A stretch of 64,000 nt of DNA. Origin: Burkholderiales bacterium (GTDB lineage Bacteria > Pseudomonadota > Gammaproteobacteria > Burkholderiales > Burkholderiaceae_C). The DNA lies in the NCBI GenBank assembly GCA_028868995.1, contig JAGWTH010000014.1:1-64000 (forward strand), written 5' to 3'. A program made the position numbers and the translations under genes. The stretch's first letter is position 1. Each line of letters opens with the position of its first letter. The notes beneath the pieces are model-generated. The model saw nothing but the letters and a program-made list of their open reading frames with translations, was not told the DNA's origin and did no database searches. This document shows, piece by piece, positions 1 through 7,317 of this stretch.

Positions 1-831
1 GCCGCCGCCGGCATCGCGACCGCCTACATCGCATCGCGCTTGGGCGCGCGCGAAGGCCTCCTGGTCTTCGGCCTGACGGTGATCTTGCTCGCCATCGCGC
101 TGACCCAGCTCTGGGTCAAAGACACACTGCCGTGGGCGAAGGCCGAGGCGGCCAAGCACGCGCCTGGGCTGGCCCAGGCTTTGCGTCCGCGCTATCCCGA
201 AGGCGTATCCGAGCGCCCCTCCACGCGGGAGGTGTTCGCACTCATGAGCTGGCGCGACAAGCGCCTCATGGCGCTGAGCCAAGCTGGCCTTGTCGAGAAG
301 TTCGTCGACGCGCTCGTCTGGGTCTTCTACCCCGCCTTCCTTTACCAGAAGGGCCTGAGCCTGCCCAACGTGGGCTGGGTGATCGGCTTCTACGGCTTCA
401 CCTGGGGGCTCTCCCAGCTCTTCACCGGCAGGCTGTCGGATCGCATCGGTCGCCACTTGCTCAACGTCTGGGGCATGTGGATTTGCGGCGCGGGCGTGGC
501 GGCCATGACTCTGGGCGAAAGCATGGCATGGTGGTCCGCCTCGGCGGCCGTCTCCGGCTTCGGCATGGCCCTGCTTTATCCGAATCTCTCGGCCGCGGTG
601 GCGGACATCTCGCATCCGTCCTGGCGCGGAACGGCTATTGGCATTTACCGATTCTGGCGCGACCTCGGCTACGGCTTCGGTGCCCTCGGCCTGGGGCTCG
701 CGGCGCGCTTCACCGGCCAGATGGAGTCCGCCTTCTGGTTTGTGGCCGCCAGCATGCTCGCGTCCGGCGCTCTTCTCTGGGCCGCGGGTGAAGAGACCCA
801 TCCGCGCCTGAACCCTGCGTCTCCTGCGTGA
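1..831 (+). CDS. MFS transporter, C-terminal part (gene starts before the window)
   Basis: The frame is open from base 1 and ends at TGA 829-831, giving about 276 residues of the carboxy half of a major facilitator superfamily permease. Several hydrophobic segments are visible. The family's cytoplasmic loop signature appears as GRLSDRIGRH near residue 143, after the GFTWGLSQLFT segment. A hydrophilic central loop (about residues 45-85) precedes the second six-helix bundle. The protein acts in the inner membrane. The substrate cannot be told from this half. An internal ATG at 40 is not a credible start because the frame continues upstream. Confidence 0.85.
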   Translation, partial: AAAGIATAYIASRLGAREGLLVFGLTVILLAIALTQLWVKDTLPWAKAEAAKHAPGLAQALRPRYPEGVSERPSTREVFALMSWRDKRLMALSQAGLVEKFVDALVWVFYPAFLYQKGLSLPNVGWVIGFYGFTWGLSQLFTGRLSDRIGRHLLNVWGMWICGAGVAAMTLGESMAWWSASAAVSGFGMALLYPNLSAAVADISHPSWRGTAIGIYRFWRDLGYGFGALGLGLAARFTGQMESAFWFVAASMLASGALLWAAGEETHPRLNPASPA

Positions 832-949
832 TCCGGCCCTAGTCGCCGACACATGGCGGAGACACCCTGCAACGCGTGCACTCCAGTGGGTTGGCAAGAC
901 AAGCAAGTTGCCGCACGATGCGACTGGGCGCTGCTGCAACGAGGATCAC

Positions 950-1363
950 ATGAGCAGGGTAACCGTCGAGTTTGAAATCGAAGAGGCTGACCTGGCCAAG
1001 GCCAAGGAGTTCGTCGCAACGAACGGTGGATCGCTGGATGGGCTGGTTTCAGCGTTCTTGGCGTGCGTCGGACACGGAGAACCCGCACATCAGATCACTG
1101 CAGATCAGTTAGGGCAAGTGTTGCTGTCCGTCAGTGCAGGACAGATCTCGGTGGCGGAAGCAGCTCGGGTCCTGAACTTCCCAGATGCAGGGTATGTGCT
1201 GCATCGTCTGGCGCAGGCGGGATTCACGATTCAAGGGTTGCCCGACCACACTGTTCACCAACAGTTGATGGCCGCTCGCACAACCCTCGATCAATGCTTG
1301 GTAGATCCAGCACTGAGGACAAAGAGCAGGGCCACGCACCGAGGCGGATCAGATCCCCTCTGA
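950..1363 (+). CDS. Orphan antitoxin-like small protein (ribbon-helix-helix-like N-terminus)
   Basis: A 137-residue protein. The start at ATG 950 is chosen because the first residues (MSRVTVEFEIEEADLAKAKEF) begin a strand-helix-helix pattern like RelB/DinJ antitoxins, and ACGAGGA lies just upstream. An in-frame start at 908 is possible but adds a Cys/His-rich stretch with no pattern. A second helix-turn-helix-like segment (QISVAEAARVLNF, about residue 65) resembles UPF0175-type antitoxins. No toxin gene is seen on either side. The coding sequence is clearly less GC-rich than the neighbouring M20 gene, which suggests acquired DNA. The family assignment is by eye only. Confidence 0.6.
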   Translation: MSRVTVEFEIEEADLAKAKEFVATNGGSLDGLVSAFLACVGHGEPAHQITADQLGQVLLSVSAGQISVAEAARVLNFPDAGYVLHRLAQAGFTIQGLPDHTVHQQLMAARTTLDQCLVDPALRTKSRATHRGGSDPL

Positions 1364-1456
1364 CCAGCTGACTGGCCGCAGGAAATTGCTCAGCAGCCTT
1401 AGTGAACCCAAGCCAAGAGACCCGCCCAGGACTTGCTGTCTGCGACGTAGCAATAG

Positions 1457-1488
1457 TTATGAGACGCAGACTTCCTCGCGTCTCATAA
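1457..1488. repeat. Perfect 11-bp inverted repeat
   Basis: The left arm TTATGAGACGC (1457-1467) and right arm GCGTCTCATAA (1478-1488) are exact reverse complements around a 10-base loop. The sequence is AT-richer than its surroundings. It could be a site for a DNA-binding protein or recombinase, or the edge of a decayed mobile element. No recombinase gene is nearby. Confidence 0.6.
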
Positions 1489-1571
1489 TTCGTGCACAAC
1501 TACTTGATTTCATTGGGCCGCAAATAGCAGTTCATGTTGGAAACTACAGACCGAAAGACCGACAGGCTCCT

Positions 1572-1610
1572 GCGGGGCACGGGCTGCGAGGCTCGTGCCC
1601 CGCTTGCTTT
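1572..1610 (+). terminator. Rho-independent terminator candidate
   Basis: GCGGGGCACG (1572-1581) pairs perfectly with CGTGCCCCGC (1594-1603), and the stem can extend inward by three more pairs. TTGCTTT follows. The hairpin lies about 200 bases after the small gene ending at 1363, so it may end that transcript and insulate the M20 gene. Confidence 0.45.
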
Positions 1611-1778
1611 GGGACGCAGCGCCTCCACGACCGAACGGTCGACTTCGCCACAGCCGCCCCAGCGACCTGCAAGCCTGCCGCACGCGGCGCTGACGACGCC
1701 CCCGGCCCCGGGCGTGGACATGCCCCCCAAGGCATGACCCGCCCGCGCCCGTGACCAGCGAGGACCGGCCGCTGGCCG

Positions 1779-1823
1779 TATGATCGTGCCGCCGGACCCG
1801 GTACGGGGTTTGTACCGCGGTCC
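1779..1823 (+). promoter_or_regulatory. Possible promoter -10 box and 5'-end hairpin before the M20 gene
   Basis: TATGAT at 1779-1784 would start transcription near 1791. Bases 1794-1823 form a near-perfect hairpin (GGACC-C-GGTAC pairing with GTACC-GC-GGTCC) that ends seven bases before the ATG at 1830. No good -35 box is visible. The hairpin could stabilise the transcript or hide the ribosome-binding region. Confidence 0.35.
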
Positions 1824-1829
1824 GCTGGC

Positions 1830-3026
1830 ATGACGGCGAACGGCCCCACCACCACCTACACCCGCATCGACCAGCTGCTGCCCTACGAGCAGGAGCTGGT
1901 GGCCATCCGGCGCCACCTGCACCAGCACCCCGAGCTGGCCTTCGCGGAGCACGGCACGTCCGACTTCGTGGCGGCCAGGCTGCAGGAGTGGGGCTACGAA
2001 GTCACCCGCGGCATCGCCGGCACCGGCCTGGTGGGCACCCTGCGCGTAGGGCAGGGCACGCGCCGCCTGGGCCTGCGCGCCGACATGGACGCGCTGCCCA
2101 TCCACGAAGCCACCGGCGCCGCCCACGCCAGCCTGGCGCCGGGCCGCATGCACGCCTGCGGCCACGACGGGCACATGACCATGCTGCTGGGCGCGGCCAA
2201 GTACCTGGCGCGCCACCGCCACTTCAGCGGCACGCTGCACCTGATCTTCCAGCCGGCGGAGGAGCGCGGCTTCGACAGCGGCGGCAAGGCGATGGTGGAG
2301 GCCGGCCTGTTCGAGCGCTTCCCGTGCGACGCGGTCTATGCCATGCACAACCACCCCGGCCTGCCGCAGGGCCGGTTCGCGATGCGCGCAGGCGCATTCA
2401 CCGCGGCCGGCGACCGGGTGTTCGTGAAGATCACCGGCGTGGGCGGCCATGCGGCGCGCCCGCACCTGGCGGTGGACCCGCTGGTGGCGGCGGCGGCCAT
2501 CGTCACCAGCCTGCAGACCGTGGTGGCGCGCAACGTGGACCCGGCCGAATCCGCCGTGGTGACCGTCGGCCGCCTGCGGGCAGGCGATGCGCTGAACGTG
2601 ATCCCGGCCGAGGCCGAGATCGGCATCAGCGTGCGCTCGTACTCGCAGGAGGTGCGGGCGCTGCTCAAGGAGCGGATCACGTCCATCATCACCGGCATCG
2701 CCCAGGCCCACGGCGTGCAGGCGCAGATCGACTACATCGAGGGCTACCCCGTCCTGGTCAACGCGCCCGATGCCGTGGCCCTGGCGGCCGAAGTGGCCCG
2801 GGACCTGGTGGGCCCGGACGCGGTGGACGTGAACTTCCCGCCCTCCATGGGCAGCGAGGACTTCGCCTACATGCTGCAGCGCTGCCCCGGCGCGCTGGTG
2901 CGCATCGGCAACGGGCCGGCCGATGGCGGGCGTGGGCTGCACAACGCGCGGTATGACTTCGATGACCGGAATTTGCCGTATGGGGCGGCGTTTTGGAGTC
3001 AGTTGGTGGAGAGGTTTTTGGGGTGA
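1830..3026 (+). CDS. M20 family amidohydrolase (hippurate hydrolase-like)
   Basis: A 398-residue cytoplasmic metallo-amidohydrolase of the M20D group, which removes acyl groups from N-acyl amino acids. Metal-site motifs are in place: RRHLHQHPELAF near residue 30, RADMDALP near 87, HACGHDGHMTMLLGAA near 107, FQPAEE near 141 and the late GSEDFAYML near 350. The internal GVGGHAARPH segment marks the dimerisation domain. Length is normal for the family. The gene stands alone between two AT-richer intergenic stretches. Its high GC and codon use match the backbone rather than the island that follows. The exact substrate is unknown. Confidence 0.93.
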   Translation: MTANGPTTTYTRIDQLLPYEQELVAIRRHLHQHPELAFAEHGTSDFVAARLQEWGYEVTRGIAGTGLVGTLRVGQGTRRLGLRADMDALPIHEATGAAHASLAPGRMHACGHDGHMTMLLGAAKYLARHRHFSGTLHLIFQPAEERGFDSGGKAMVEAGLFERFPCDAVYAMHNHPGLPQGRFAMRAGAFTAAGDRVFVKITGVGGHAARPHLAVDPLVAAAAIVTSLQTVVARNVDPAESAVVTVGRLRAGDALNVIPAEAEIGISVRSYSQEVRALLKERITSIITGIAQAHGVQAQIDYIEGYPVLVNAPDAVALAAEVARDLVGPDAVDVNFPPSMGSEDFAYMLQRCPGALVRIGNGPADGGRGLHNARYDFDDRNLPYGAAFWSQLVERFLG

Positions 3027-3607
3027 GGTGGGGTGGTCAGGGTCACCGAATTTCGTAACCGAAAGGGCTACGGAGATGGCCAAAACGACGTTCGGCCAGG
3101 AAACTCAATTTAGCCTTCGGGGCTCTTCCTCGTCCGAATCGTCTTCGTGACTACCCAATGCCAACGATCCCCAGCTCACACGCATCCGGGTCTTTAGGCG
3201 AAGGAGAATCACGCGTATAGTTCCTTCGGTCGCACTCCCGGCTGGAGAGATTCGGCGGTAACCGTGTTCGATGGGAAGGGGCGTTCCCGCGAGGCAACCA
3301 GGAATGAAGAGCGCACGACGAACGCCGGCCATTCTCGCCTTCGACGCCGGACATCTCACGTCGTGGTCTTCGGGTTTAGCCAGATGCTTGGTCCGGAGAG
3401 GTCTCTTTTCTCGGTTCTTGGCCCGACCTACACTCTCCCTTCGGCCGTAGGCGCCAGCCCGACTCCGGTCTCATGTAGACGTTTTTCGACTCGACACGCT
3501 AGATGCCGCGACAGGCATACGCTTTCCCAAGATCGGCGGAACAGTTCATCAGCAGATCTGTCGTAGACCCCTTAACGCTTGTCCAAGTTGGTTGCCCTTG
3601 AGCAAAG
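3027..3607. other. Non-coding, AT-richer left flank of the defence island
   Basis: About 580 bases with no convincing gene on either strand. Base composition drops sharply relative to the M20 gene. No tRNA, integrase or clear attachment repeat was recognised. The stretch probably contains the left boundary of the acquired island and the promoter of the methyltransferase operon. No clear -35/-10 pair stands out. Confidence 0.5.
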
Positions 3608-3613
3608 TTGGTA

Positions 3614-5287
3614 ATGAGAGAAATCGGATGTCCGCCTTATGCGTCCCGCACGCCCCCTGAGACGGCGCGAGAAAAGCCCCCCGTGTCCTGCCCGGACCTG
3701 ACAGCTTCCCATCGAAAGTCGCAACTCGTCCTTAACGCTGAGGATGCGTTAATTCGCAGCAAACTCGCCCGCATCCAGAGCGGCGGACCAATCCGCTATA
3801 TGGATATGTTCGCAGGCTGTGGCGGGATTTCGCTCGGATTCCTCACAGCAGGCTTTACGCCAGTCGCATCGGTGGAAAACGATCGCTGGGCCGCGCTTTC
3901 CCATGGAGCGAACTTCGGCACACGCTCTGCCGGCGGCGATCGGCCAGGGCACCACGTTCCACGCGATGCGGTCACCGAGACTGCCGAGACGGTCTTCGCC
4001 GACCTGGAGCTCAATGGCGCCACTGACGACCAAATCGACGTGTTGGTCGGTGGTCCGCCGTGCCAAGCTTTCGCCCGCGTAGGCCGTGCCAAGCTGCGTG
4101 AGCAGGCACGCCGCCGGGAGGAAGTCAGTGCCGACCAGGCGTTCCTCGTCGACGGCCGCGTGAGCCTCTGGCAACGGTACGTCGCGTTCATCCGCGCCAC
4201 CAAGCCGGTGGCGCTACTCATGGAAAACGTTCCGGACATACTCAACCACGGCGGCAACAATGTCGCAGAGCTGGTCTCAAAGAGCCTCGCCGAGGAAGGC
4301 TATGAAGTCGCCTATACGCTGCTCAACGCTGCATGGTATGGGGTGCCGCAGATGCGAGAGCGGATGATTCTGGTTGGCTTCCATCGTGCCACTGGCATCG
4401 AGCCGCGCTTCCCAACACCTACTCACCACATAGATCTGCCTTCCGGCTATATCAGCTCCAAAAACGCCGCGCGGCGCGTGCTGAAAATGGAGGGGTCCGA
4501 GCATCACCGTTGGATCGCTGATCCGGCACCATCGGCCGTCCCCGCGACTTCGGCGTCCGAGGCGCTCGCCGATCTCCCGCCGCTCTATGCGCAGGAAATG
4601 CTCCGTGCGGGTCAGATACGCCGAGGCGCAAAGGACCCGTCTGAGCCCGTCGACTACACCAGAACCAAGCCGACCACTCCTTACTCCCGGCTGATGCGGG
4701 AGTGGTTTGGTTTCGCCACCAAAGGGACGACAGGCCACGTTTTTCGTTGCTTGCCACGCGACTACAAAATCTTCGCGGAGGTGCAGCCTGGGTGGGAGTA
4801 CCCGCAGATTCATGCTCACGTAGAGCGGAAGATCGCTGCGTGGTTGAGCCAGCGGAAGCGCCGTGGCCTACCGACTGACGGCCGCAACTCGGACGTAAGC
4901 GAGTTCATCGCTTCTTGGCGCATCCCCTATGACCCGACCAAGTTCCCTAACAAGTGGTGGAAGATTCGTGCCGACGCGCCTGTGCGAACCTTGATGGCTC
5001 ATCTCGGCAAAGATTCGTACTCACATATTCACTTTGACAGCGAGCAGGCACGCACGATTACGGTACGTGAGGCCGCCCGGCTCCAATCTTTCCCCGATGG
5101 CTTCGTGTTCAAGGGCTCGATGAATCCCGCTTTCAAGCAGATCGGTAACGCTGTGCCGCCGCTGTTTGCTTATGCCATCGCGCGCGGAATACGGGAGAGC
5201 TTGGGAGCGCCCGAAACGCCGGACATGCGCGTCGCGCTGCTTGGCCTGTCCCGGTCACAGATCACGACAACTGATGGGTCATTGTGA
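3614..5287 (+). CDS. DNA (cytosine-5-)-methyltransferase of the defence operon
   Basis: About 557 residues. All main C5-methyltransferase motifs can be read: motif I DMFAGCGGISLGF near residue 65, motif IV GGPPCQAF with the catalytic Cys near 150, motif VI MENVPD near 205, motif VIII QMRERMILVGF near 250, then motif IX REAARLQSFPDGF and motif X QIGNAVPP near the end. The long stretch between motifs VIII and IX is the target-recognition region. It would mark host DNA against the nucleases downstream. ATG 3614 is preferred; an in-frame TTG lies at 3608. The stop overlaps the next start as GTGA. GC is visibly lower than the flanking genome. The recognition sequence is unknown. Confidence 0.95.
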   Translation: MREIGCPPYASRTPPETAREKPPVSCPDLTASHRKSQLVLNAEDALIRSKLARIQSGGPIRYMDMFAGCGGISLGFLTAGFTPVASVENDRWAALSHGANFGTRSAGGDRPGHHVPRDAVTETAETVFADLELNGATDDQIDVLVGGPPCQAFARVGRAKLREQARRREEVSADQAFLVDGRVSLWQRYVAFIRATKPVALLMENVPDILNHGGNNVAELVSKSLAEEGYEVAYTLLNAAWYGVPQMRERMILVGFHRATGIEPRFPTPTHHIDLPSGYISSKNAARRVLKMEGSEHHRWIADPAPSAVPATSASEALADLPPLYAQEMLRAGQIRRGAKDPSEPVDYTRTKPTTPYSRLMREWFGFATKGTTGHVFRCLPRDYKIFAEVQPGWEYPQIHAHVERKIAAWLSQRKRRGLPTDGRNSDVSEFIASWRIPYDPTKFPNKWWKIRADAPVRTLMAHLGKDSYSHIHFDSEQARTITVREAARLQSFPDGFVFKGSMNPAFKQIGNAVPPLFAYAIARGIRESLGAPETPDMRVALLGLSRSQITTTDGSL

Positions 5288-7317
5288 AATTCACAATCCT
5301 ACGGCTCCTTACCCATTCCGAGCTTGGCATGTTTCACGAATATCGCCGACAGGGGAAGGAACGCGCGAAGCAGCGTGCCATCAACTTTGACTGGGACGTT
5401 GTCGACAGGGTATTTCCGGCTGCGAAAGATTCTGATCGAATCGCCATTGACTGCAGGCGTCTCGAGGACGAAAAGACCGTCGTGGAAGTTGCGTCATGGC
5501 TCAAGCGGCAGCACAAGAACTGGCGGTTTGAGGGTGACTGCCCAACCACGCCCTACTACCGATATGTCGACCCGGGCGTCCTGTTCGCGATGGTCGTAGA
5601 TTCCGGGACAACACCCGCGAAGGCGTCGTGGGTGGTCGTACCAACCGATCATCGTGCTTACGCGGCCATTGTGAACCACGGCGAAAGCGCTCGCTTGGCC
5701 CAAGCCGCGATGGTGGCTTTGTACGGCGACGAAGGAGCCTACTGCCAATCCGTGCTCGCGGAGAACTTCGGGCAACTATTCGAGAAGGCCGAAACTATGC
5801 ACGTGACGCCCAAATCTGCCACTCAGACTGCAGATAACGACGAGGTTCCACCCGATCCGCTCGGTCTGTTCAAAATCCTAGCGCGCGCCGGCCACAGCCT
5901 GCCCAGTGCAGTTGCAGACCTCGTTGACAACAGCCTCTCTCACGAGGCCAGAGAGATCGATATCACATTCCCCAACCCGAACGAGGGCGGGCGATGGATG
6001 TGTATTCGTGATGACGGCGTGGGGATGACGCCCGAGGGACTACGCGACGCCATGAAGATCGGGCATCAGCGCGAGTACGACAACGCGGACCTTGGCAAGT
6101 TCGGATACGGACTCAAGGGCGCCGCTTGGTCGCAGGCAGATCGCCTCACGGTGGTGGCGAAGGCCACGGGTCAAAATCAGAGCGTTCTCACCTGGGACAA
6201 GGATCACCTCGCGAAGACGCGGCGTTGGGAGTTGCTGAATAGCGCCGTCGCGCCTCAATACTCCAGTGCGGTCAAGCTGGGTGAATCAGGCACTGCGGTC
6301 CTTCTGACTCAGATGCGACCATCGATGGAGCCGATCAAGGGCAAGGGAGCCTCGCCATACGCCTTGGAGCTGGCCGCGATTAGGGACCACCTGGAGCTGG
6401 TCTTCCACCGGTACTTGGAGGGCAAAGTTCCTGGACGGGAGAAGGTAGTCATCCGACTTAACGGAGATCCGCTGCGCCCGAACAATCCAGTTGGACACCC
6501 GCTTGCTAAAGTCTTCGACGAACGTCGAATTGAACTCCCCGGGATTGAAGGGGAGAAGGCAGCCATCCTGTCTGTTCGGGCGGTCGTCACACCGAACGAG
6601 GCCGAGTTGGAGGAGTACCTCAAACCGCTGTCGCCCGAGGATCGACGTGTTGAAAAGGATCGACTGACGCTGAATGGGCGGGCGAACGACGCGCAAGGCT
6701 TTTACTTCTACCGCCTTGACCGCCTGATCAAATGGGGCGGTTGGGAGGACTTGTTTGCAAAAGACGAACATACAAAGCTTCTTCGCGTCGCTGTCGATTT
6801 CGACCGGCTCGCCGACGAGCCGCTGCAGGTTGACATCAGCAAGCAGCTCATCCGCTTGCCCGTCGCCGTCTCCGAGCGACTGAAGGAGATTCTTAAGGCA
6901 CCGCGAGCGGAGGCTCGCAGCCGGTACGACAAGAAGACGCGACGCGCAAAAACACCGCCGGCCAGCGGTGGCAGCGGTGCCGCGCCCAGCACTACCGGCC
7001 CTGGATCCCCCGCACCGAGCTTCAACGAACCGAACTTGATCGGAGGCTTCGGCGCAAACCCCTCCATAGGATTTACCCCCACCCCAGCTCTCAGGAAGGA
7101 CCGGCCAGCGCTTCGCTTGGTCAGCACCGGCCCGGTGGCGTGGGAGCGGAAGATTGGGTTCGGAGGTGAGCACGTTGAGATCACACCGCGAGTGCCCCAG
7201 TTGGTCGCCCTCGTTCAGGCCATCGATAAGGACAGCGAGGCCAAGTTAGCACTTTCCGAGTTTCTCCGAGTGCTTGAGACCGCTGGCGTGCCTAAGCTAT
7301 TGACGGGCGAGTCTTGA
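5284..7317 (+). CDS. GHKL ATPase (MORC/MutL-like) of the defence operon
   Basis: A 677-residue protein starting with GTG 5284, inside the stop of the methyltransferase gene, so translation is probably coupled. Residues 1-175 form an N-terminal region I do not recognise. The ATPase domain follows: N-box VADLVDNSLSHEA near 210-222, G1 box DDGVGM at 243-248, G2 box GKFGYGLKGA at 271-280. A Pro/Gly/Ser-rich linker (about 545-600) leads to a short C-terminal segment. GHKL ATPases of this kind were linked to methyltransferase, Z1 and nuclease genes in comparative work on MORC origins (Iyer, Abhiman and Aravind 2008). A role as an ATP-driven clamp or sensor on DNA is inference. Confidence 0.88.
   Translation: MKFTILRLLTHSELGMFHEYRRQGKERAKQRAINFDWDVVDRVFPAAKDSDRIAIDCRRLEDEKTVVEVASWLKRQHKNWRFEGDCPTTPYYRYVDPGVLFAMVVDSGTTPAKASWVVVPTDHRAYAAIVNHGESARLAQAAMVALYGDEGAYCQSVLAENFGQLFEKAETMHVTPKSATQTADNDEVPPDPLGLFKILARAGHSLPSAVADLVDNSLSHEAREIDITFPNPNEGGRWMCIRDDGVGMTPEGLRDAMKIGHQREYDNADLGKFGYGLKGAAWSQADRLTVVAKATGQNQSVLTWDKDHLAKTRRWELLNSAVAPQYSSAVKLGESGTAVLLTQMRPSMEPIKGKGASPYALELAAIRDHLELVFHRYLEGKVPGREKVVIRLNGDPLRPNNPVGHPLAKVFDERRIELPGIEGEKAAILSVRAVVTPNEAELEEYLKPLSPEDRRVEKDRLTLNGRANDAQGFYFYRLDRLIKWGGWEDLFAKDEHTKLLRVAVDFDRLADEPLQVDISKQLIRLPVAVSERLKEILKAPRAEARSRYDKKTRRAKTPPASGGSGAAPSTTGPGSPAPSFNEPNLIGGFGANPSIGFTPTPALRKDRPALRLVSTGPVAWERKIGFGGEHVEITPRVPQLVALVQAIDKDSEAKLALSEFLRVLETAGVPKLLTGES

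Larger units (their letters stand above)
1364..1829. other. Non-coding gap with two strong hairpins
   Basis: I see no credible gene here. The first part is AT-richer than the surroundings. It holds a perfect 11-bp inverted repeat (1457-1488) and a GC-rich terminator-like hairpin (1572-1603). The last 50 bases hold a TATGAT box and a hairpin just before the M20 start. Confidence 0.5.

Noticed and set aside
1500-3083. Long open frame of about 527 residues on the minus strand
   Set aside because: It is antisense to the M20 gene. The product is His/Arg/Gly-rich low-complexity sequence, a typical shadow in high-GC DNA.
3027-3607. tRNA or integrase as anchor of the defence island
   Set aside because: No cloverleaf, CCA end or recombinase motif could be recognised in the left flank.
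4452-4757. Antisense open frames inside the methyltransferase gene
   Set aside because: They lie within a gene with all motifs in place and have no similarity of their own.
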